Source: Planctomycetota bacterium
GTDB taxonomy: Bacteria > Planctomycetota > Planctomycetia > Pirellulales > Pirellulaceae
Assembly: GCA_018970165.1 (NCBI GenBank)
Contig: JAGWWZ010000018.1
Coordinates: 1 to 41,352, forward strand
Direction of reading: 5' to 3'
Length of the DNA stretch: 41,352 nucleotides
Shown: piece by piece, positions 32,922 through 40,808 of the stretch
Numbering within the stretch: position 1 is the first letter of the stretch
How the letters are laid out: every line of letters starts with the position of its first letter
Notes under the pieces: model-generated
The model's database searches: none
What the model was told of the DNA's origin: nothing
What the model saw: the letters and a program-made list of their open reading frames with translations, nothing else
Translations under genes and position numbers: made by a program

Positions 32922-34136
32922 ATGAAGAAGAAGCTCCTGCCGATCGCTACAACCGTTGCTGGCCTTACGTTCCTCACCGGATCCATCCCGCCGACGGTTT
33001 GTGCCCAGGACTTTGGAACCGTATCCGGTTTCAGCGATCCGATCGGTGAGGCTCGTGGTCAACGCGGGTCGACCCCATTGCAAACAGTGCCGTGGCGAAA
33101 TCGAGATGAGCAATACGCTCAACTAGCCGAAGAGGTTTCGCTTCTCGAACGACAGACGCAGATCCTTCGCAAAGCGGTTCGGCTCGTAACCCCCACGGTG
33201 GTCCACATTGAAGCCCTAAAAGAGGGGAGCGGACAGAGCAGCGGTCGAACGGACGGTCGAGCCAAGGACCAACAGCGGGTGGAGGAAGCAGGCTCCGGCG
33301 TAGTGATACAGATCGGTGGCGGGAATTTTGTTTTGACCAATCGCCATGTCATTCACACCGCGCTGCAGAACAACATCAGGATCGAAACGTTCGAAGGTAT
33401 TCCCCTCAAGGCCAATCGAATTTGGGATGACCCCTCAACCGATCTGGCGGTGCTCGATGTTCGTCGCAGCGACTTACCAGCGGCAAAGATCGGGGACAGC
33501 CGCAACCTAGAAGTTGGCGACTATGTCTTCGCGGTTGGAAGCCCATTCGGTCTCAATCATTCCGTGAGCTATGGAATCGTCAGCGCAAAGGGACGCCGCA
33601 ACTTGGAATTGGGATCGAAGTCGATCGTTTACCAAGATTTCATACAAACCGATGCAGCCATCAATCCAGGCAACAGTGGCGGTCCATTGATGAATATGCG
33701 TGGCGAAGTCGTTGGAATCAATACGGCAATTGCCAGCAACTCGGGAGGTAATGAAGGGATCGGTTTCTCGATTCCTATCAATTTGGCTTTGCACATCGCC
33801 AAGCAACTGGTCGAGCGAGGTGAAGTTCAACGATCCTACCTGGGAGTCAGTGTCGAGCGAGCCTTCAACACTGAATCGGGTGAAGGTGTTACTGCACAGC
33901 GTCCGCGCGGAGCGTTTGTGAAAGTGATCAAGCCGAACAGCCCTGCCGAGTTGGCGGGCTTGCAATACGGCGATATTATTCTGGAGTTCGACGGGATTCG
34001 TGTAGAAAACGATGAGCATCTCGTGCAACTCGTCGGACTCTCCGCGATCGGAAAGGCGATTGAAGTCTTGGTACTTCGGGACTCCAAGTATCTCCGCATC
34101 CCGGTGGAACTGGTTGGTATCCCCAACGTCCACTAG
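32922..34136 (+). CDS. HtrA/DegP-type serine protease with PDZ domain
   Basis: The 404-residue exported protease has a signal peptide (hydrophobic 5-22, cut after VCA at 28). A trypsin-like domain follows with the complete triad: His142 in TNRHVIH, Asp174 in STDLAVLD and Ser252 in NPGNSGGP. One PDZ domain covers about 305-395 (YLGVSVERAF, NSPAELAGLQYGDIILEFDG). Proteins of this type degrade or refold damaged proteins in the periplasm. Between the signal peptide and the protease domain is a 60-residue polar stretch with a short coiled-coil-like LAEEVSLLERQTQILRKAV. Only one PDZ is present, as in DegS, but there is no membrane anchor after the signal. The rhodanese gene follows after 59 bases. 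Confidence 0.93.
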   Translation: MKKKLLPIATTVAGLTFLTGSIPPTVCAQDFGTVSGFSDPIGEARGQRGSTPLQTVPWRNRDEQYAQLAEEVSLLERQTQILRKAVRLVTPTVVHIEALKEGSGQSSGRTDGRAKDQQRVEEAGSGVVIQIGGGNFVLTNRHVIHTALQNNIRIETFEGIPLKANRIWDDPSTDLAVLDVRRSDLPAAKIGDSRNLEVGDYVFAVGSPFGLNHSVSYGIVSAKGRRNLELGSKSIVYQDFIQTDAAINPGNSGGPLMNMRGEVVGINTAIASNSGGNEGIGFSIPINLALHIAKQLVERGEVQRSYLGVSVERAFNTESGEGVTAQRPRGAFVKVIKPNSPAELAGLQYGDIILEFDGIRVENDEHLVQLVGLSAIGKAIEVLVLRDSKYLRIPVELVGIPNVH

Positions 34137-34195
34137 TCGAATCGTCTCGGAACCGCACGAGTGGATCCATTCTTTTCCTTCTCGGGGATGTAGCT

Positions 34196-34531
34196 ATGGA
34201 AGTTGATGTTGCCACCGTCAAGAGTTGGATCGATCGGGGTTCCGATGATCGAGGAGTACCGGTGTTTCTGCTCGACTGCCGTGAAACCGACGAATATCAG
34301 ACTGCGAATATTCAACCCTCGCATCTCGCACCTTTGAGCCAATGGCCTCCGGCGCCGGATATCATCGAAGCCATGCATGGAAACCAAGTAGTGGTTTACT
34401 GTCATCACGGTGGACGATCGCTTCGAGCAGCCAGTTGGTTGCGTCAGAACGGTTTCCCCGATGCTCTTAGTATGGCAGGTGGCATCGACCTTTGGAGCCG
34501 GGTTGTCGACCCGAGTGTGCCAAGATACTGA
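34196..34531 (+). CDS. Rhodanese-like domain protein
   Basis: The 111-residue protein is a single rhodanese domain, like GlpE or the PspE group. It shows LLDCRETDEYQTANI near residues 25-39 and the active-site loop CHHGGRS at 69-75 with Cys69 as the sulfur-carrying residue, followed by RAASWL and a GGIDLW end motif. Rhodaneses transfer sulfur from persulfide donors; the acceptor is unknown. There is no signal peptide, so it is cytoplasmic. It lies 59 bases after the protease gene, possibly on the same transcript, and converges on the chorismate-lyase-like gene. Confidence 0.9.
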   Translation: MEVDVATVKSWIDRGSDDRGVPVFLLDCRETDEYQTANIQPSHLAPLSQWPPAPDIIEAMHGNQVVVYCHHGGRSLRAASWLRQNGFPDALSMAGGIDLWSRVVDPSVPRY

Positions 34532-34552
34532 GCCGTGCAACGATCGAATTTC

Positions 34553-35179
34553 TTACGGCTGGTCCTTAGCAGGCCATTGATCCGTTGCAGGGCGGACAAT
34601 CTCCAGTAGTTCGATAGCCGGTTCGCCATCGCAGTGGATCATTGCTGTCCGCCCAAAGGTGATGGTATCGATTGGAACGGAAAAGGAGTGAGCGAGTACC
34701 GAACCGCATCGGATGCGCCATAGATCGAACAGCTCGACCTCGCGCAGTACTTGATGTTCGATGAGTACCCGCCCTAGCGGTTTTTTTTCTTGGAGAATTT
34801 CACGTTTGGGCTCCTCTGCGATTCGGTGCAGATGGAGCCTCACAATACCGTACTGGACAACATGTCCGAGTCGCTGCGTGCGAAGTATGATTTCGCGGCT
34901 ATAGCTGTCCCCCTGCTTCACTGAACGCAACACTTGCACATCCACCGCATCATTGTGAAACGCTTCGACGGTGACGGTCATATGACGGTTATGTGCCAAG
35001 AGTGTCGAAAACGGCGATGGAACAGCCAGAGCATCTACGAGTTCAAAGCGGCCCACGGATTCCGGGTTGCCATAGAAAATTCCGATCAAGCTTTCGAGAA
35101 AGCCTTCGGCATCGCGATCGGTTGATGGACGGGAAAGTTTCGCAGGCACTGGAACTTGCAGGAAGGATACGTTTAGCAA
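34553..35179 (-). CDS. Chorismate pyruvate-lyase-like (DUF98/UTRA-fold) protein
   Basis: The 208 residues resemble the DUF98 chorismate lyase group. The blocks are REIILRTQRLGHVVQYGIVRL near 95-115, followed by the conserved PLGRVLIEHQVLREVELFDLW near 134-154, in which the basic-PLG-hydrophobic pattern is the hallmark. Chorismate lyases make 4-hydroxybenzoate from chorismate, but the catalytic residues cannot be checked by eye, and a non-catalytic small-molecule-binding role of the same fold is equally possible. It starts 15 bases after the metallo-beta-lactamase-fold gene, so it is the last gene of a three-gene operon with DUF1854. Assignment is moderate only. Confidence 0.5.
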   Translation of the reverse strand: MLNVSFLQVPVPAKLSRPSTDRDAEGFLESLIGIFYGNPESVGRFELVDALAVPSPFSTLLAHNRHMTVTVEAFHNDAVDVQVLRSVKQGDSYSREIILRTQRLGHVVQYGIVRLHLHRIAEEPKREILQEKKPLGRVLIEHQVLREVELFDLWRIRCGSVLAHSFSVPIDTITFGRTAMIHCDGEPAIELLEIVRPATDQWPAKDQP

Positions 35180-35194
35180 CTCGGTATTGACCGT

Positions 35195-36019
35195 TTAGGT
35201 CAGATGAATCTCAAGACCATCATAGGCCAAATGGACATTGTCTGGCAATTCGCGATGGAACGTGGTGTAATCCAGTTCGTGGGATAAATGAATCAAATAG
35301 GTTCTCTTCGGCTGAAGTTCCTCGACAATATCCAGAGCTTCGGGCACAGATAAATGGGTCGGATGAGGTCGCATTCGAAGCGAATCCAAAATCAAAACAT
35401 CCAATCCACGCAGCAAATTCATACTCTCCTGTTCGATCCGATTGGTATCGGTGCAGTATGCCACATTTCCGAATCGGAAACCCAAAACACGACAGTTGGG
35501 ACCATGTACCAATGGCACGGGGATGACATCTGCGCCGAGGACTCGAAAAGGTTTTTCCTCTAAGTGCCGAAGTTCGAGTTGAGGTACTGCGCCCGGGTGT
35601 GTGTGCTCTCGCCCGCTAAAGGCATAGTCAAAAACACGACGGATGCGATCCTCAACCCCTTGCGCTGCATACAGGGGAATAGCATGCCCCAATATGAAAG
35701 GGAACAAGCGAACATCATCCAAGCCATGAAGATGATCCGCATGTTCATGCGTGTAGATCACGGCGTGGGCGATAGCGATCTTCTCGCGAAGAAGTTGTGT
35801 TCGCAGATCGGGCGACGTGTCGATCAAAAGGTTCCCCTCGGGCAAGCCAAGGATAGCGCTGGTCCGCGTTCGCTGATTTCGCGGATGACCTCCGGTGCAA
35901 ACATCGCATTCGCATCCCAAGCAGGGAACGCCGACGCTCGTTCCTGTCCCCAACAGGACCATCTTTCCTCGGATGTCTCTCGATGCCTTGCCATCGATGC
36001 GTTGCTCTTGTTTAGACAT
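35195..36019 (-). CDS. MBL-fold metallohydrolase, PhnP-like
   Basis: The 274-residue protein has the metallo-beta-lactamase fold with THEHADHLHGLDD at 90-102, whose histidines and aspartate bind two metals. The N terminus reads LLGTGTSVGVPCLGCECDVC (21-41), the cysteine-bearing start of PhnP and related phosphodiesterases. PhnP cuts cyclic ribose phosphates in phosphonate breakdown, but no phn genes are here, so only a general phosphodiesterase role is suggested. The start at 36019 overlaps the DUF1854 stop by eight bases (ATGTCTAA); an in-frame start at 36094 would lie within that gene and gives no homology. Confidence 0.87.
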   Translation of the reverse strand: MSKQEQRIDGKASRDIRGKMVLLGTGTSVGVPCLGCECDVCTGGHPRNQRTRTSAILGLPEGNLLIDTSPDLRTQLLREKIAIAHAVIYTHEHADHLHGLDDVRLFPFILGHAIPLYAAQGVEDRIRRVFDYAFSGREHTHPGAVPQLELRHLEEKPFRVLGADVIPVPLVHGPNCRVLGFRFGNVAYCTDTNRIEQESMNLLRGLDVLILDSLRMRPHPTHLSVPEALDIVEELQPKRTYLIHLSHELDYTTFHRELPDNVHLAYDGLEIHLT

Positions 36020-36557
36020 ACCACTCCACAAAAGCTCGCGAACGACTGTCCAATTTCCGGATATCATCGACTCGGAAACGACCTCCGCTCGCATCCACGA
36101 AATGGACTGTCCAAGCGCTGACTCGACGAACGTCCTCCTCAGAATTCAGCACGAATCGAGTCCTTCCAAAATTGGTTTCCACTTCCCATTCGCACGGCTC
36201 TTGCGTTCCAGAAACCGACAACACTTTATGGATTTGTGGAACGAATTCGCGGTAGGCCAATTCCTGCTCGATCTTCTCGCGATTGGCCTGCGAAACTCCG
36301 GAAACATCTCGAAGGCAAACAAGTTCCTCCCCTTCGGAACTGACGATCGAAATCCATTCTCTGGGAGTCGCTACGGGAAAGAGAGGCAGCACGACAATAT
36401 CCGGGTAGATCTTTCCATGGGCATCGACCAATTGCAAATGCGACCAGGCATCGTAGGACAACTCGAATACCCATTTCCCATCGCGCGAGCGAAATGCTTC
36501 CGAGCGGGCATGCTCCGCTAAATCGCGATTTGGCTCATTCGGTGTAATTGCTGGCAT
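36012..36557 (-). CDS. DUF1854 domain-containing protein
   Basis: The 181-residue soluble protein matches DUF1854. It has LPLFPVATPREWISIVSSEGEEL near residues 56-78 (only parts are conserved), the central EQELAYREFVPQI, WEVETNFGRTRFVL near 123-136 and a C-terminal VDDIRKLDSRSRAFVEWYV-like end. In proteobacteria members occur beside cyanophycin genes and ABC exporters, but no such gene is present here. The family has no proven activity. It is the first gene of a tight operon: the next gene overlaps its stop by eight bases. Its promoter must lie in the 257 bases shared with the divergent parvulin gene. Confidence 0.85.
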   Translation of the reverse strand: MPAITPNEPNRDLAEHARSEAFRSRDGKWVFELSYDAWSHLQLVDAHGKIYPDIVVLPLFPVATPREWISIVSSEGEELVCLRDVSGVSQANREKIEQELAYREFVPQIHKVLSVSGTQEPCEWEVETNFGRTRFVLNSEEDVRRVSAWTVHFVDASGGRFRVDDIRKLDSRSRAFVEWYV

Positions 36558-36568
36558 TCATGTGCCTA

Positions 36569-36638
36569 GGAGTGAGATTTTGGGAGAACATCGCCGGAAA
36601 CCAAAGTGAATTTTAACGAGCGGAGTGAGGTTTTGGGA
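36569..36638. repeat. Direct repeat in the DUF1854/parvulin intergenic region
   Basis: A 17-mer beginning GGAGTGAG and ending TTTTGGGA occurs at 36569-36585 and 36622-36638 with one mismatch, 53 bases apart (about five DNA turns). This spacing and location, between two divergent genes, would suit a regulator binding site. Confidence 0.45.
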
Positions 36639-36772
36639 TGGCGATCGGGTCTGGGGAGGTGCAAATCCGTATTGACCCGAATTTTTGTGCTTCCGTACAC
36701 TCCCCCTCGGATCAGTCTCGCCAGAGATTTTTAGATATGCACCCTTTGCAACGAAGCGCGTCGCTACCCGTA

Positions 36773-36802
36773 CCTTTCGCATTCTTCCCTTTCGCATTCT
36801 TC
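36773..36802. repeat. 15-bp tandem repeat before the parvulin start
   Basis: CCTTTCGCATTCTTC occurs twice, at 36773-36787 and 36788-36802, ending twelve bases before the preferred ATG at 36815. It is pyrimidine-rich and could be slippage. Confidence 0.6.
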
Positions 36803-36814
36803 ATGAGGATACCC

Positions 36815-38701
36815 ATGCGATTTTCCCTACCGACGATTCCAACTCTTTCCGGCCGACTTATTATCCTCGGCTCTTTCGGAGTGATCTTCGGGCATGCTGC
36901 TTTGGTTTGTGCGCAGGATGAAGCACTATCGCCGAAATCGCAAGGGAACCGAGTACAGGCGACTCCCGCATCGTCCGTCAAGAATGTTCCTCAGGCAGAT
37001 GTTGGTCCCGCCGTTGTTGCTACGGTAAACGGCCAGCCGATTTCTCTTGGCGAACTTGCTCAGCAATGCATCGCTCGACATGGCGAAGAACTTCTCGAGA
37101 ACATGGTCAACCGGACCCTGCTCCTACAGGCGTGTCAAGCGCGCAAGATCGAAGTAACCAAGAAGGACGTCGATGACGAAATCGCTCGCACCGCATCGAA
37201 GTTTGGGTTAACCGTCCCGATGTTCCTGAAACTGCTTCAGGAAGAACGAAACATCGCCCCTGAGCATTATGCCACCGATATCGTTTGGCACATGCTTTCG
37301 CTGCGTGCACTAAGCAAGGAGGCCATCATGGTCTCGCCGCAGGAACTCGACCATGCATTTCAGCGCGAATTCGGTCCCAAGGTCCAGGTGCGAATGATCG
37401 CATGCAAAGACATGCAGAAACTGACACAGCTTCATAAGCAGGCCGTCGCGGACCCTGATATGTTCAAAACGCTCGCACGAGATCACAGCGAAGATCCTGC
37501 TAGTGCCAGCGTCGAAGGTTTGCTTCCACCCATTCGCAAGAACATGGGGGACGATGATATCGAGAAGGTCTCGTTCAAACTGCAACCAGGGGAGATCTCC
37601 AACATCTTCCAAATCGGCGAGTTCTATATCACTTTGCAATGCGTGCGTCATTTCCCTCCTGCGAATCCACCAGCAGCGCAACTAACAGAGATTCAAAACC
37701 GTATCCGATCAGATATCGAAGAAGAAAAGCTTAGAAAATCGGCTGAACAAACTTATGTGTCACTTCGGGACAACGCACAAGTGCTCAGCGTTCTGGGCAA
37801 ACCGGAATTGCAACAGCAGTACCCCGGAGTTGCGGCAGTCATCAATGGACAAGCCCTCATGATGACAGTCCTGGAAAAGGAGTGCGTGAAGCGATTCGGA
37901 CCAACAGTACTCGATAACGAGATTAACATGAAACTGGTGGAGCAAGCATTAGCGGCTGACAAACTGCAGGTAACGCAGGCTGATATCGATAACGAAATCC
38001 GCTACACCGCAGAGTTCTACGGTTATGTGCATTCCGATGGCACCCCGGATATTCAACGTTGGATTGCCGATGTCCTGAGCGATGAAGGCAAGACTGTGGA
38101 CATGTATATTCGCGATGTCATTCAACCAACCGTGGCCTTGAAGAAGTTGGTGGCCAACCGAGTCCAAGTCACTGAGGAAGACATTCAAAAGGGTTTCGAG
38201 GCGAACTTCGGCACGCGAGCAGAAGTATTAGCGATTGTTCTTAGCAACCAGCGAACCGCCCAAGAGGTCTGGGAAATGGCCCGCAATCGGCCTACCGAAC
38301 AGTTCTTCGGCGAACTTGCCAATCAATACTCTGTGGAGCCCAGTTCCCGGAGCAACTTTGGCAAAGTCCCACCGTTGCGTCGACACAGTGGTCAACCGAC
38401 CTTGGAAAAAGCGGCTTTCGGTATGAAACCGGGTGAAACGTCCGCAATCATCGAGGTCGGAGGCCAATACGTCATCTTGCGATGCCAAGGGTTCACCGAT
38501 CCAGTAGTAACAGACATCAATGCGGTGCGAGTAGAGTTGATGAGTGAAATACGCGAGAAGAAGACTCGGCTCGAGATGGACAACGCGATGTCCAAACTGC
38601 AAGCCGATGCTCAGATCACCAATTTTCTGGCCCCTAAGAAAAGCCGATTGGGCGCGGTCGAGAAGCAAGCAACGATCAACGAATTTAAGAATAGCAAGTA
38701 A
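36815..38701 (+). CDS. Exported tandem parvulin-type peptidyl-prolyl isomerase
   Basis: The protein has about 629 residues. A signal peptide (hydrophobic 14-30, cut near VCAQ) is followed by two copies of a SurA_N-like helical segment plus a PpiC domain. Copy one starts at VATVNGQPISLGEL (about 68) with its PpiC at about 190-282; copy two starts at VAAVINGQALMMTVLEKE (about 338) with its PpiC at about 469-560. The second PpiC has the better family features (FFGELANQYSVEPSS, FGMKPGETSAIIE). Such proteins help fold outer-membrane and periplasmic proteins. The ATG at 36815 is chosen for its signal peptide and the GAGGA five bases upstream (36805-36809). Confidence 0.85.
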   Translation: MRFSLPTIPTLSGRLIILGSFGVIFGHAALVCAQDEALSPKSQGNRVQATPASSVKNVPQADVGPAVVATVNGQPISLGELAQQCIARHGEELLENMVNRTLLLQACQARKIEVTKKDVDDEIARTASKFGLTVPMFLKLLQEERNIAPEHYATDIVWHMLSLRALSKEAIMVSPQELDHAFQREFGPKVQVRMIACKDMQKLTQLHKQAVADPDMFKTLARDHSEDPASASVEGLLPPIRKNMGDDDIEKVSFKLQPGEISNIFQIGEFYITLQCVRHFPPANPPAAQLTEIQNRIRSDIEEEKLRKSAEQTYVSLRDNAQVLSVLGKPELQQQYPGVAAVINGQALMMTVLEKECVKRFGPTVLDNEINMKLVEQALAADKLQVTQADIDNEIRYTAEFYGYVHSDGTPDIQRWIADVLSDEGKTVDMYIRDVIQPTVALKKLVANRVQVTEEDIQKGFEANFGTRAEVLAIVLSNQRTAQEVWEMARNRPTEQFFGELANQYSVEPSSRSNFGKVPPLRRHSGQPTLEKAAFGMKPGETSAIIEVGGQYVILRCQGFTDPVVTDINAVRVELMSEIREKKTRLEMDNAMSKLQADAQITNFLAPKKSRLGAVEKQATINEFKNSK

Positions 38702-38742
38702 TATCGCCTCGACCCTCCGCGAGGAGATAGGATACTCTCCTG

Positions 38743-39531
38743 ATGGCAATGGATTCTCATCGACGAGAGCGGGATCGCGGTTTGCGTCGAACATTCCCGC
38801 GACACCGACGTATGGCAATCGACATCGCAAACGCAGCACTGACGGTTCCCAGCTTTCCCGTGCATCGCGTTATGCCATTAGGTGCTGTGGATGACGCACG
38901 AAAGCGATATCCCACGCGGATTGGTTGGGCAGCACTCTTGTGCCATGCGTATTCACGAATCTCGCAGGAAATCTCGGAACTCAGGGAAGTATACGTCGAG
39001 AAACCGTTCGAGTATCTTTACCGGCATCCGAATCCGGTAGCTTCGATCACCATTCAACGCACCGACGACCAAGGCAATGAAAGATTGGTTTGGGGACGTC
39101 TTTCCGAATCCCAACGATCGACCATTGATCAAACCCAACAAACGATAGCAAGATTTGCCGCATCTCCGCTCAACGAATTCTTCCGCGATGGTTTGAAGAT
39201 GGAGAACCGACCAAAACCGCTACGGAAACTCACTTGGTGGATTCTCATGCGATGGTCCGGTAGGAGAAGAGCGAAGCATTTGGGAACGTTCAGCATCTCC
39301 AATTTGGGTGGTTGGGGAGCCCTCAACGCACACCATCCGTTGGTAACAACAACGAGTCTCTCTATGGGCCCGATTCGGCCGAATGGTGATTGCGAGGTAG
39401 TATTGCTATGCGATCATCGCGTGCTTGACGGGGCGCTCGCCGCACAGGTTCTCGATCTCTTGGAGCACCGCTTGAGGTCGACAACTCTGCAAACACTTCA
39501 GACAACCGTCCCGACCCTCGCAGCAGCCTGA
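38743..39531 (+). CDS. Stand-alone 2-oxoacid dehydrogenase E2-type acyltransferase domain
   Basis: The 262 residues correspond to the E2 catalytic domain alone. The motif GTFSISNLGGWG (181-192) and the catalytic DHRVLDG (224-230) are intact. The lipoyl and subunit-binding domains of a real E2 are absent. The highly basic first 23 residues are not conserved; a start at 38812 (MAIDIANAALTVPSF) is an alternative. Acyl transfer to CoA without an attached lipoyl arm would require a partner protein, so this may act on another carrier or be a binding protein. It follows the parvulin gene by 41 bases. A hairpin (AGGAGA/TCTCCT, 38722-38741) precedes the first ATG. Confidence 0.75.
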   Translation: MAMDSHRRERDRGLRRTFPRHRRMAIDIANAALTVPSFPVHRVMPLGAVDDARKRYPTRIGWAALLCHAYSRISQEISELREVYVEKPFEYLYRHPNPVASITIQRTDDQGNERLVWGRLSESQRSTIDQTQQTIARFAASPLNEFFRDGLKMENRPKPLRKLTWWILMRWSGRRRAKHLGTFSISNLGGWGALNAHHPLVTTTSLSMGPIRPNGDCEVVLLCDHRVLDGALAAQVLDLLEHRLRSTTLQTLQTTVPTLAAA

Positions 39532-39830
39532 CACCAGCACTGTTATTACGTGCCACCCACCTATTTGAGCGGTAGGATGGTCCTTCTTCGCTTGTTGGCT
39601 CGAGGAATGTGGCGAGGATCACAAAACATTAATCCGTGCGTAGTATCGAGAACTGCGTTCCACTCGCCGCACATGACAAAGAAACCAGATGGAAGAATGG
39701 GCGAAATCACTGAGCAAAGTAATTATCAGACAGAGATCGGTGGGTGGCATCTGCAGAGAATAATACCTGCCTCTCGCAGTCTCCTTTCGAGACTCCCTGG
39801 CTATACGCTTCGATTTCGTGCTCAATCGCT

Positions 39831-40667
39831 TCAGAATGCTAATACGGCTGGCAGATACTTGGTGATGAGATCCTCGTAATACGGACGGAGTTGCTTCCAG
39901 TCCGGAGGCGTTGGACATTTGGAATACAGATCATAAGGATTGAATTTACGCACCCACGGCAACATGGATCGATCGTGGTCATCACATAAATAGTCGTACT
40001 GCTCCTCGCGATGCCATGCATAAAACGAGTGGTAGCGGATCATGTACAGCGCGGGTTCCGGCAAATACGGAGCCATCACATGATACAAATACTCGTCATG
40101 CCCCCATGACATCAGGATATTCCGAAGTCCACATCCAGCATGATAGATACCGAGTTCGGTGTTCAACACCGTATCGCGAGTGTCTGGATTGTCGGCGAAG
40201 AACTCACTGTACACAATTTTTTCGTTGAACCGGCAGCCAACAGGAAAGGTATCTCCAACTACCGCCCATTGCGGTTGCCCCCATAGGCATAGTACTTTGC
40301 CTAAGTCATGCAACAGACCTGCCAACACGAACCAGTCTTCGTGACCGTCCGCGCGAATCGCTTCAGCGCACTGGAGTAAATGTTGCATTTGGTCTAGTTC
40401 GATGTCTGGATCCGAGTCATCGACCAATGTATTGAGAAAATCGAACGCCTCGAAGGGGCTCATCTTCTGACGGTTGAGTCCCAGAAACTCGGCCCGTTTA
40501 GCCCGCACGAACGCGAGCGTCTGCTGTCTATGATTCTCGCGATAGAAATCTCGCACGGTTTCTCGTCTCGGATTGTCGTAATTCCGGTACTCGCTTTTGG
40601 CTTTCTGTCCCGGTTCTGAATACACCTGTTTTCCGATGAAGTCTTCCACTGCTTCGATATCTTGCAT
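39831..40667 (-). CDS. Inositol oxygenase (myo-inositol oxygenase)
   Basis: The enzyme uses a di-iron centre and O2 to turn myo-inositol into D-glucuronate. The 278 residues align with the mammalian enzyme, and all six metal ligands can be located: His96, His120 and Asp121 (LLHDLGK), His190 (WGHDEYLY), His213 (MIRYHSFYAWH) and Asp246 (KFNPYDLYSKCP). The early basic FYRENHRQQT stretch is also typical. Length is close to the usual 285 residues. It is a single-gene unit. No iol or uronate pathway gene is in the window. Confidence 0.93.
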   Translation of the reverse strand: MQDIEAVEDFIGKQVYSEPGQKAKSEYRNYDNPRRETVRDFYRENHRQQTLAFVRAKRAEFLGLNRQKMSPFEAFDFLNTLVDDSDPDIELDQMQHLLQCAEAIRADGHEDWFVLAGLLHDLGKVLCLWGQPQWAVVGDTFPVGCRFNEKIVYSEFFADNPDTRDTVLNTELGIYHAGCGLRNILMSWGHDEYLYHVMAPYLPEPALYMIRYHSFYAWHREEQYDYLCDDHDRSMLPWVRKFNPYDLYSKCPTPPDWKQLRPYYEDLITKYLPAVLAF

Positions 40668-40808
40668 TTTTATGTTCCTAAAGTGCTATGCGTACTCGGT
40701 CAAAAAAATTCCAACAACACGATGTCGATACATTTAGAAAACTCAACGCTAATGCGCGGAATACGAATGGTAGCAGGCAGAAGCAGCACAGACCATCCGA
40801 TTCGTGCG

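Noticed and set aside
39532-39879. Possible small gene between the E2-like and inositol oxygenase genes
   Set aside because: A 109-codon frame exists, but its translation has no conserved pattern and runs into the inositol oxygenase gene on the other strand. The 299 bases hold only a six-base hairpin near 39778-39795.
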